A stretch of 38,359 bases of DNA, taken from Flavobacteriales bacterium UBA1993. GTDB lineage: Bacteria; Bacteroidota; Bacteroidia; Flavobacteriales_G; Salibacteraceae. Position 1 is the first letter of the stretch. Each line of letters starts with the position of its first letter. Where the stretch lies: NCBI GenBank assembly GCA_002336485.1, contig DDCZ01000048.1, positions 36,686 through 75,044 on the forward strand, written 5' to 3'. This document shows, one piece after another, positions 31,235-38,359 of this stretch. Below the pieces are notes generated by a model, which saw only the letters and a list, made by a program, of their open reading frames with translations, was not told the DNA's origin and did no database searches. The translations under genes and the position numbers were made by a program.

Positions 31235-34200
31235 TTAGCGAATTAGAAGGACTTTTCCATTCAATTGATCTTCTACGATCTTGCCTTCGGCATCTGCCGT
31301 ATAGATCAATTTCCAGCCATAAGCTCCACCATCGGCCTTTGAGCCAAGATGCTCTCCACTCCATGATTCGGTTGGATCTTCAGTGAAGAATACTTGCTCA
31401 CCCCATCGATCATAAATGCTGAATTCGTATTGTATAAATCGGCAATCAGATATTGGAAGAAAGCGATCATTCATTTCATCTCCATCTGGATTGAAAGCTG
31501 TCGGCAACCAGATTGGACACTCACATTTTTCTATTAATACGGTGTCTGTTACTACGCCGCACTTATGCGTGGCTTTAATTCGATAAATACCTTCTGAGGT
31601 AATAGTATAACTGGATGAGGTCGTTCCATCTTGCCATTCATATGCTGAGAAACGTTCGTCATATACATTGAGCGGAACCGACTGTCCCAAGCAGATGGTA
31701 GAGGGAACATCAAGCTTGACATCTTCATCCGTCGGCTGATCAACGAAGTCAACTCGGATGTTTCCTGCTGTGTGGCAATGTCCATCAAAAACAGTGACTT
31801 CATAATCCGCACTGTCTTTAACTCTAACCGATTGCGCTGATTCTGTGGTGCTCCATGCGTAGCTCTCAATCGTAGCATTCTCCAATACAGCAATCTCTAT
31901 TTCATCGCCCTCACAAATTGTTGTGTCATTACCTAGATACATATTTGGTACATCTCGAACAGTCATGAAAATTGAGTCTATTGTTTGACATACTGCATTA
32001 TTAACCTTAACCCATAAAAAGACGCTGTCTTTAGCTAGGTATGTTTGAGTAGGACCTCTATCTCCGCTTGACCAGAGGTATTCAATATCTTCAATTTGAG
32101 AAGTAGCGTCTAGATTAATGTATGAGCCTGGGCATATAGCCGTGTCGCTGCCAAGATCAACTAGTGGATACTCAAAGTAGAAAACATTAATATCATCGTG
32201 TGCGTAGCACAGGTCATTGTCAACCGATACAGTATATGTCCCATGCTCAGAAACTTTTAGGGTAGATGAAGTAGATCCATCATTCCATAAATAGTTTGCT
32301 ACCGGTATTGTGGTTATTGGCGTTATCGTCTTTTGGCCACCCTCGCAAACTTTTAGGTCCTGTCCAAGGTCAACTTCCAGTATTGGATATTGATTTATAA
32401 TAATGGTGTCCTTTGTTGAGCAATTTTCATCCGACACTTCTACCCAGTAGAGGCCGATGAGGTTGATATTTAAATCAGGGTTATTGCTGTTGTCATTCCA
32501 AAGATAAGTTACTGGAAATGAGGAGTATTCAACGGGGTCAATCGTGAATATTTCATTGTGACAGAATGAAGTATCATCGCCCTCTTTAAAATGGACTGTT
32601 GGTTCAAACCAAAGATCCCATCTCACAGAATCCACATCATGACAGAACCCATTCGTTCCAGATGCCGTAACGGTATATACATCTGATTGGGTGATTGGCA
32701 ATGTTGCTGTCGTGGCTCCCGTGGACCAATTGTAGCTAGACACATTTTGTATTATTCTTGGTGTTAGGGTAACGAGGGGTTCGTAGCAGAAGCTACTATC
32801 ATTCCCAAGATCAACCTTTACTTCAGGGTAATTAACAATAACCACCGTATCTGAATACACACAAATTCCCTCCGTAACCGTAACCATGTACGTGCCTGGT
32901 TGGGAGGCATTTATGTGATTCTGCGTGCTTCCATTGCTCCAATTATGTTGGTACACCGAAGTAGGAAGACCGGTGGTAAGTGGTACCGTATCATAGGTGC
33001 ATTTTCCGGTATCATCTTGAATGTCAACCACAAACGGATAGAAGTAATTTACGATAGCCGAATCTACCACCGTATCGCAAATTCCAGTAACCGTAACAAT
33101 GATTAATGAATCGGGATATGAAACCGTGTACGCGGAATCGGTGCTGCCATCATGCCATTCATAAGTAGCATATTCTTGTGATACATCAATTGTAAATTCA
33201 ACTCCAATGCAAAGAGATGTGTCTGCAAAACCTAAGTTAGCAAACTGTCTTGGGTAGATGTACACATCATGGTTAACAGTATCCACCAATCCACCGCTAC
33301 CATAAATCACTAGACTTACGGTATACAATCCGGTATCTGTATACAAATGAGCAACCGATTCAAGACCTGCGCCAAAGTTATTTGACCCAGATAGGGTGTC
33401 TCCAAAATACCAATACATGGAGTCCACGCCCGCGGTGTCGGCTGTGAAATAGGTGCTATCTCCGTAACAGTTATCTACCACTTCTATACTTGCGCCAAAA
33501 AAGGCTTGAATGAACGTAGGTAATCCCCAACGACAAGTTCGCGAGCTTAAGCTTACTGCGGATGTAGAGTAGCCCGCACCAGTGCCCGCAACATCAGGAT
33601 TAGCTATTCGGTCTAGGTAGGTTTGTCCATAACGGCAGACATAGAGCATTCCATCGCGCCCGAGTTGAATGGCTCCACCACCACCTCCGGATCCGGAAGT
33701 GCTTGGACCTAAAAGGGTTACCGAAGCAGCAATGGCCGCGGCATTACCTGCATTCACATTGTATTGTCGTGTATCGGCAGATCCCCAACCTTGAGCGTAT
33801 ACAAGGTTTCCATTCGGAGAAAATTCTACTCCATAATTGGCGTGAGTCGCTGTTCCCGCGGCGAATGTAAACCCGTTGGATGCAACACCTGTAGCCTTAT
33901 TAAAATCATAAAGCGCAACCACAGCTGCTCCGTATGCTCCTCCTACTAATCGGGTTCCCGCTAGATTTGGTTTTAGATAAGATACGGAGCCTTGCGGATT
34001 GGCTGTATAAACTCCGGTCGCACTTTTTACCGGCGTCATGTTTACCCCTGCCGAAGTAACAGAATAGACATACATAGTATCAGATGTGTGCTTTGCAGTC
34101 ATAACCCAGTATCCGCCAGATTTGGGAACGACCGCGATTTTTTCCGTTGGCTGACCCATGAGGAAAACATTCTTCTGTGCGTTGTTTACAGCCCCAAGAC

Positions 34201-34606
34201 CGCTACTTTGAGTCATATCAATGTGCGTGTAGCGTAAGCCATTTGTGCTACCAAAAGGGGCAACAGTAAATAAGTAATAGTCCGTTGCGGAACCTGGTTT
34301 AGGTACAACAACTCCTGATTGTGCAGAAGATCCTCCACCCAAAAGACCAGTTCCATTGGTCATCGTTACGTGATTCGCATTTTTAACCGTAATACCATCA
34401 GAATAAAACAGAAGGTTTCCAGCTGCATCAGAGATAGTAGCTACTCCTTCAGATGTAGATATGGCTCCGTTTGTTACTGCGCTCGGTGAGGTGTTGAAAT
34501 GTACACCAGCGGTAACACCAAAATACCACCAGTCAGTTTGCCCTTGAGAAAAGAGAAAAAGCGGGGATATTACTAGGCCTAAACATAAAATCAGAGTCTG
34601 CTTCAA
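31235..34606 (-). CDS. Large adhesin-like surface protein, T9SS type B (CHU_C) sorting domain
   Basis: About 1,123 residues. A signal peptide (MKQTLILCLGLVISPLFLFS from TTG 34606; the frame is open to GTG 34642) precedes a propeller-like N-terminal domain of about 380 residues (TDWWYFGVTAGVHFNT, GNLLFYSDGI, GMLYVCRYGQTYLDRI). A PKD domain follows (YWYFGDTLSGSNN ... HLYTDTGLYTVSLVI), then eight Ig-like modules of about 71 residues, each with two Cys, and a gliding-motility-associated CHU_C domain (LPTAFNPDGDEMNDRFLP ... YDRWGEQVFFT ... GWKLIYTADAEG). The type B signal implies T9SS export and surface attachment by a mechanism distinct from type A. It may be an adhesin. A nine-A tract lies just before the preferred start. 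Confidence 0.85.
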   Translation of the reverse strand: MKQTLILCLGLVISPLFLFSQGQTDWWYFGVTAGVHFNTSPSAVTNGAISTSEGVATISDAAGNLLFYSDGITVKNANHVTMTNGTGLLGGGSSAQSGVVVPKPGSATDYYLFTVAPFGSTNGLRYTHIDMTQSSGLGAVNNAQKNVFLMGQPTEKIAVVPKSGGYWVMTAKHTSDTMYVYSVTSAGVNMTPVKSATGVYTANPQGSVSYLKPNLAGTRLVGGAYGAAVVALYDFNKATGVASNGFTFAAGTATHANYGVEFSPNGNLVYAQGWGSADTRQYNVNAGNAAAIAASVTLLGPSTSGSGGGGGAIQLGRDGMLYVCRYGQTYLDRIANPDVAGTGAGYSTSAVSLSSRTCRWGLPTFIQAFFGASIEVVDNCYGDSTYFTADTAGVDSMYWYFGDTLSGSNNFGAGLESVAHLYTDTGLYTVSLVIYGSGGLVDTVNHDVYIYPRQFANLGFADTSLCIGVEFTIDVSQEYATYEWHDGSTDSAYTVSYPDSLIIVTVTGICDTVVDSAIVNYFYPFVVDIQDDTGKCTYDTVPLTTGLPTSVYQHNWSNGSTQNHINASQPGTYMVTVTEGICVYSDTVVIVNYPEVKVDLGNDSSFCYEPLVTLTPRIIQNVSSYNWSTGATTATLPITQSDVYTVTASGTNGFCHDVDSVRWDLWFEPTVHFKEGDDTSFCHNEIFTIDPVEYSSFPVTYLWNDNSNNPDLNINLIGLYWVEVSDENCSTKDTIIINQYPILEVDLGQDLKVCEGGQKTITPITTIPVANYLWNDGSTSSTLKVSEHGTYTVSVDNDLCYAHDDINVFYFEYPLVDLGSDTAICPGSYINLDATSQIEDIEYLWSSGDRGPTQTYLAKDSVFLWVKVNNAVCQTIDSIFMTVRDVPNMYLGNDTTICEGDEIEIAVLENATIESYAWSTTESAQSVRVKDSADYEVTVFDGHCHTAGNIRVDFVDQPTDEDVKLDVPSTICLGQSVPLNVYDERFSAYEWQDGTTSSSYTITSEGIYRIKATHKCGVVTDTVLIEKCECPIWLPTAFNPDGDEMNDRFLPISDCRFIQYEFSIYDRWGEQVFFTEDPTESWSGEHLGSKADGGAYGWKLIYTADAEGKIVEDQLNGKVLLIR
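31535..33240 (-). repeat. Eight tandem Ig-like modules within the type B adhesin-like gene
   Basis: Protein-level repeats of about 71 residues with the pattern (V/L)(D/Y)LG.D...C.........Y.W..G.......(V/I)...G.Y.V.V....C...D......P. Each copy has one Cys near its start and one 44-50 residues later. The DNA copies have diverged, so this is an old array. Confidence 0.8.
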
Positions 34607-34642
34607 AACAATTTTTTTTTCAGTGTAGATTGATAAAATCAC

Positions 34643-34893
34643 GATTTTAAAAATACTAATAAAGTGACTTCATACCCATAACGTCTTCTTCAATGCTGTG
34701 GTTGCTTTTTGGGCTGAATATTTCTGACTAACGTTGAAGCCCTAATCCCACAATTTCTTCATGCCGTGAAGCAAGGCCAATCAAGTCCTAATTATTCTGT
34801 TTCCGCGAAAAGATTATGGTCATTCGAACAGAAAATGAGTTGTCGGTGTTTAACCCTTTCACGCACTTTTAGAATCAATAGATTTGAAGCATT
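34643..34893. other. 251-base divergent intergenic region
   Basis: Lies between the divergent adhesin-like and sortilin-like genes. I find no ORF, tRNA or strong hairpin. The right end holds the promoter described separately; no TAnnTTTG match for the leftward gene was found. A loose CTTCAA/TTGAAG inverted repeat with a gap of about 40 bases is probably chance. Confidence 0.5.
34857..34886 (+). promoter_or_regulatory. Promoter of the sortilin/BNR-like T9SS gene
   Basis: TTTC at 34857-34860, an 18-base spacer, then TAGATTTG at 34879-34886, an exact -7 match. It ends seven bases before the ATG at 34894, so the leader is at most a few bases long. Confidence 0.6.
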
Positions 34894-37776
34894 ATGAATA
34901 ATCTCCCACGCGCCATCTTAATTATTGCCTGCGTTGCATTCGCAGGCCAAGCTTCTGCCCAATCATCCTACAAAGAGATGATGAAGGATATGAGTTTTAA
35001 TTTTTATGATGTCTGCGAAACGGCCGACGCATATTTTGAAACGCACGATAATGGCAAAGGTTCTGGATGGAAAGGTTATCAGCGCTGGAAGGCAGAGAAT
35101 GAAAGTAAGTATTATCCTTCTGGAGATCGGATGATTGTCGACCCCTATTTTGTGACTAAAACCTACTCCCAATTCGTGAATGAAAACGGGAGTGTTGCTA
35201 AAGGTGGAGGACGCAGTTTTGAAAATGGATGGAGAGATCTAGGTCCGTTCAATGTAGATAACATTACCAGTCATTATAGTCCTGGAATAGGAAGGGTTGA
35301 GTGTTTTTGGGTGAATCCGACAAACGATCAACACATATACATGGGGTCGAGAAGTGGTGGTTTTTGGAGAACAACCACTGGAGGAAGTTCTTGGGTGAAT
35401 ACTACTGATTCGCTTGTAGCTTCTGGAGTAAATACCTTGGCGGTTTCTCCCACAAACTCAGATTCAATCTTGATCAATGTGCGTAATGGTGGCAACAGTA
35501 CCACCCACGGAATTTACAGATCAATTGATGGTGGACTCACTTGGACAGAGACCAACTTTAATCCAACGAATTTGCCTTGGGGTGGGCTAGGTTCAAACGC
35601 ACAGATTCTATATATCAAGTACCACCCGACGATTCCTGATCTGGTTTTTATTGGGACGAATAGGGGTCTCTTCCGATCAGATGATGACCTTCAGTCATGG
35701 ACGCAACCTCTAACCACTGGTTGGATTACAGATATTGAGTTTTTTCCTGAAGTCGACAGTCTGGTTTTTCTATATGATGATGCCAATGGAGTAAATCAAA
35801 ACGTCGTCCTACGTTCAACAAATTTTGGATCTACGTTTTCACAGACAGCGGAAATTTCAGGAAATTCAAACGCTCGAGGGCACATCGCCGTGAGCCCAGA
35901 TTGTGATTCGTGCGTTTTCTTTGCCTCTAATAACGGTGTTTGGACCTCCGTCGATTCAGGGATGACTTTTGCGCTCAACTCAGTTCCTAGCCAAAGCTGC
36001 AGAGGGTTTGCCGTTTCGGATGTAGATGCCGATCGAATGATCTATGGATATGTGGATTTACAAGCGAGCTCGAATGGAGGTCAGTCCTTTTCTGACATTA
36101 CAGACTGGGCAATGTCTGGTAGTAATTTACCGAACAATTATGTGCACGCCGACCTACGAACCATTGAATGTGTCAACGGCGTGTTCTACGCGGGCACGGA
36201 TGGATTCTTGTGCAAAAGCACCGATAATGGCGTGAATTGGGATCAGCTAAACAATGGAACTGGAATTCGCGAATTTTACTGTGCTGGCCTGAGCCAATCA
36301 GACTGGAAGGTGCAAATGGCGGGTTCGCAAGACAACGGAACAAGTATTCGAAATGGAAATGGGTGGATCGAATGGAACGGTGGAGACGGTATGGAAGCAC
36401 TGGTTCAGCCATTGGAGCCAGATTGGATGATCGGAAGCTGGCAATTCGGCACAAGGAACATCACCCTTGATGGAGGTATGACACGCATGTCAGCCAACAA
36501 TCCGGAAGGTGGGTCTACCAATGCAAATTGGCAAGCACCATTACTCTTTGATCCAAACCAACAAATGCGCGTGTTTCACTTTAGTGCAAACGTGTTTAAG
36601 TCAGAGGCGTTTGGAAACGGAAACTGGACGCAAATGGGAAGTCCTGACATTGGACAGATCATCGTAGCGGATATTGCCCAAAACAATTCTGAAATTATCG
36701 CCGTAGCTAGATACTCTGAACTGCGCATTTCCGTCGATGGTGGGTACACCTTTTACGAGCCACAAGGAACGTTACCTAATTTTTCTATCACCGACATTGC
36801 GTTTGATCCTCGAAATGATTCAACCATGGTTATCACATATAATCGATTTCAAGCCGACAATCAAAAGGTATTCATATCGCATGATTTAGGTGCGTCATGG
36901 ACCAACATTACCGGCAACTTGAGCAATATGCCACTTCGAACAGTGGTGATCGATCATTCGGCCGAATCCAACATTTACGTTGGCGGTGAACTCGGAGTAT
37001 ATTATAAAGCCATGAACGAAACGGACTGGACCTTATACAATCCGGGCCTTCCCAATTTGACCGTAAGAGACCTCGAAATTCAATATGGCACCAACGTGCT
37101 CCGAGCTTCAACTTGGGGTAGAGGATTATGGGAATATAAACTCGTTGATCGAGTAGATTACCCAGCCATTACAGTAACTGAGATATCAGAGTTTCCTATG
37201 AAAGTATCCCCTTCTCCGCTCGTGGATCAGTACGTGACGTCTCGCATATCGTATGGTGAGGATCTTTCGGAAGTATATGTATTGTGGTCTGATAGCGTGC
37301 CTTCGTTTGACAATCGAATTGATATGAGTAATTCGATGGATAGCACGTGGGTCACGGATGAGTTTATACCTCATCAACCTGCCTATACAGATGTATATTT
37401 CAAGGTGGTGGCCATCGGTGAAAATCAAGACACGACCGAAACATACCGCTTTCATTATGTTTCTAGACAGAATCCACCAGAGGTTCCTGATACTACAATT
37501 GGCATCATGGAGAGCAATTTTGAATCGCCAATTCTTGTCTATCCGAATCCAAGTAATGGCATGTTTTCCATTGATCTGGGCAGGGGGTATGACCATGTTC
37601 AAACGGTGGTTCACAACATAGAAGGAAAGCAGATCTATTCTGAAAAAACGGAAGGTCAACAAATTGAAGTGCAGCTAGATCAATCGCCAGGCATGTACTT
37701 TTTGACGGTGACTTCGCCTGCCAAGTCGAATGGAGGAAAGCCTCTCCAAGCGAGAATTAAACTTGTAATAGACTAA
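34894..37776 (+). CDS. T9SS-exported sortilin/VPS10- and BNR-repeat-like protein
   Basis: 960 residues. The signal peptide ends near residue 22 (GQASAQ). The main body (about 110-760) is a propeller of BNR/Asp-box-like repeats: STTHGIYRSIDGGLTWTET, GVWTSVDSGMTFAL, GFLCKSTDNGVNWDQL, SELRISVDGGYTFYEP, QKVFISHDLGASWTNI. This pattern is shared with sortilin (VPS10) and glycosyl-hydrolase BNR proteins; no active-site set can be assigned, so binding is more likely than catalysis. A linker domain follows, then a type A T9SS sorting domain (LVYPNPSNGMFSIDL ... SPGMYFLTV). A small lipoprotein gene starts 17 bases downstream. Confidence 0.88.
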   Translation: MNNLPRAILIIACVAFAGQASAQSSYKEMMKDMSFNFYDVCETADAYFETHDNGKGSGWKGYQRWKAENESKYYPSGDRMIVDPYFVTKTYSQFVNENGSVAKGGGRSFENGWRDLGPFNVDNITSHYSPGIGRVECFWVNPTNDQHIYMGSRSGGFWRTTTGGSSWVNTTDSLVASGVNTLAVSPTNSDSILINVRNGGNSTTHGIYRSIDGGLTWTETNFNPTNLPWGGLGSNAQILYIKYHPTIPDLVFIGTNRGLFRSDDDLQSWTQPLTTGWITDIEFFPEVDSLVFLYDDANGVNQNVVLRSTNFGSTFSQTAEISGNSNARGHIAVSPDCDSCVFFASNNGVWTSVDSGMTFALNSVPSQSCRGFAVSDVDADRMIYGYVDLQASSNGGQSFSDITDWAMSGSNLPNNYVHADLRTIECVNGVFYAGTDGFLCKSTDNGVNWDQLNNGTGIREFYCAGLSQSDWKVQMAGSQDNGTSIRNGNGWIEWNGGDGMEALVQPLEPDWMIGSWQFGTRNITLDGGMTRMSANNPEGGSTNANWQAPLLFDPNQQMRVFHFSANVFKSEAFGNGNWTQMGSPDIGQIIVADIAQNNSEIIAVARYSELRISVDGGYTFYEPQGTLPNFSITDIAFDPRNDSTMVITYNRFQADNQKVFISHDLGASWTNITGNLSNMPLRTVVIDHSAESNIYVGGELGVYYKAMNETDWTLYNPGLPNLTVRDLEIQYGTNVLRASTWGRGLWEYKLVDRVDYPAITVTEISEFPMKVSPSPLVDQYVTSRISYGEDLSEVYVLWSDSVPSFDNRIDMSNSMDSTWVTDEFIPHQPAYTDVYFKVVAIGENQDTTETYRFHYVSRQNPPEVPDTTIGIMESNFESPILVYPNPSNGMFSIDLGRGYDHVQTVVHNIEGKQIYSEKTEGQQIEVQLDQSPGMYFLTVTSPAKSNGGKPLQARIKLVID

Positions 37777-37793
37777 ATAATCGAGATACTATC

Positions 37794-38216
37794 ATGCGTA
37801 TTGGAATAATAATGTTGTTGATTTTAACCTCTATTGGTTGCGCCAACAAAAAAATTACGGAAGAGTCTACCCCGGTGCCAATGCTCACTTCACAGGGCGG
37901 AACATTTCAGAGAATAGTACCAGGAATGGAGGATGGTGAGCAAACGGTAAAGCTTGCGATAAATATATCCAGTTCTGTGGAAGGTGTAAGTGTCGATAGT
38001 GTTTACTTTATGGAACGCAAGGCGGCCATGCGCGAAGCTGGTTCTCCTGAGGTAGTCACATTTAAAGCAAAGTTGAATCTCTCAACAGGTGCGGTGCAAA
38101 AATCTCCTATCGAGCTCGGAAGCAATGAAGCCGTGGTGGTATGGCGCTATGAAGGGAAAAGGCGGCTTCTTAAGGTGAGCGAAATTGAGGAGAAAGAGGC
38201 GTTGTACGCTCCTTAG
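37794..38216 (+). CDS. Small lipoprotein downstream of the sortilin-like gene
   Basis: 140 residues. A lipoprotein signal with lipobox TSIGC (Cys16) follows a short hydrophobic stretch. The mature part has a beta-rich look with VKLAINISSSVEGVSVDSVYF and ends KVSEIEEKEALYAP. I do not recognise the family. The ATG at 37794 is 17 bases after the upstream stop, so it is probably co-transcribed and could anchor or assist the secreted protein at the envelope; this is inference from position only. Confidence 0.75.
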   Translation: MRIGIIMLLILTSIGCANKKITEESTPVPMLTSQGGTFQRIVPGMEDGEQTVKLAINISSSVEGVSVDSVYFMERKAAMREAGSPEVVTFKAKLNLSTGAVQKSPIELGSNEAVVVWRYEGKRRLLKVSEIEEKEALYAP

Positions 38217-38359
38217 TCATTGATCCTATTGTAAGCTAGAAGTTTATGCCAAGGCTCTGACCTGATGCGCACGTCGCGGTTTTTTCAAATTCGTTCGCTC
38301 AATAAATAAGAATGAATTATCTGTGCTGATCCCACCGTACCCGAGAAGTGGATACTACG
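38217..38359. other. Right-edge non-coding stretch or 3' end of a minus-strand gene
   Basis: No complete gene. On the minus strand a frame entering from the right edge stays open for 24 codons (ending LLSERI, then TGA near 38285), which could be the C-terminus of a gene outside the window. The evidence is too short to call a CDS. Confidence 0.3.

Noticed and set aside
34609..34617. Nine-base homopolymer (A on the coding strand) as a phase-variation switch for the adhesin-like gene
   Set aside because: It lies upstream of the preferred TTG start at 34606, so slippage would not change the reading frame; it would matter only if GTG 34642 is the true start.
36237..36470. Alternative-frame ORFs within the sortilin-like gene
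   Set aside because: They overlap a clear propeller protein with regular Asp-box repeats and have no start signals or family features of their own.
1..38359. Defence islands, prophage, integrative elements, toxin-antitoxin pairs
   Set aside because: No integrase, transposase, restriction, Cas, toxin-antitoxin or phage-like protein was seen in any frame, and gene order is largely housekeeping on the left half.

Overview
The window looks like a chromosomal segment of a free-living, probably aquatic member of the Bacteroidota, most likely Flavobacteriales. The evidence is: several proteins with type IX secretion (T9SS) C-terminal sorting signals, both the type A form (YPNP...) and the type B/CHU_C form; promoters of the Bacteroidota -33/-7 class (TTG ... 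TAnnTTTG) and few Shine-Dalgarno sequences; a ProS that ends in Tyr, the archaeal/eukaryotic-like subtype; and families largely confined to this phylum (DUF3822, the DUF7033-type deacetylase, GH92). I cannot name a genus.

Layout. 1-3830: the start of a lipoprotein gene leaving the window on the left, a T9SS-exported Omp28/thioredoxin-like protein, then proS directly abutting a conserved hypothetical. 3842-4290: a promoter, tRNA-Glu(UUC) and rpsT, closed by a terminator. 4295-8998: a tightly packed plus-strand run of radC, a DUF7033 polysaccharide-deacetylase-like gene, a FemAB/GNAT-like gene, upp, a small membrane protein and a YjjG-type HAD phosphatase. 8972-13191: a minus-strand operon rsfS-ftsH-DUF2007-cdsA-psd, joining ribosome silencing, membrane proteolysis and phospholipid synthesis. 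13271-15646: birA (plus), pyrE plus a SRPBCC-like gene (minus), and a NUDIX gene (plus); pyrE and NUDIX share a single CATG as opposing start codons. 15637-19710: a five-gene minus-strand operon of a multispanning membrane protein, DUF3822, rsmD, coaD and a thioredoxin-fold protein without CXXC. 19808-21860: a RecD-like helicase and a PlsC-like acyltransferase.

The right part (21900-38359) is more accessory: a T9SS protein gene broken by a perfect 7-bp tandem duplication; DUF2892 and DUF4328 membrane proteins; an AlkD-like DNA alkylation repair protein; a RibD-C/DHFR-like reductase; a secreted GH92 alpha-mannosidase with chitobiase-type and F5/8C-like modules, coupled to a VOC protein; then an island of surface proteins (a seven-repeat T9SS protein, a large type B adhesin-like protein with eight two-cysteine modules, and a 960-residue sortilin/BNR-like T9SS protein followed by a small lipoprotein).

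I saw no rRNA, CRISPR array, insertion sequence, phage gene, restriction or defence gene, or replication origin. I do not see strong evidence for a wholly new multi-gene system. The observations most worth checking are the 7-bp duplication frameshift, the shared-start pyrE/NUDIX arrangement with an apparently leaderless promoter, the tRNA-Glu/rpsT processing arrangement, and the DUF3822 plus membrane-protein pair in the rsmD/coaD operon.
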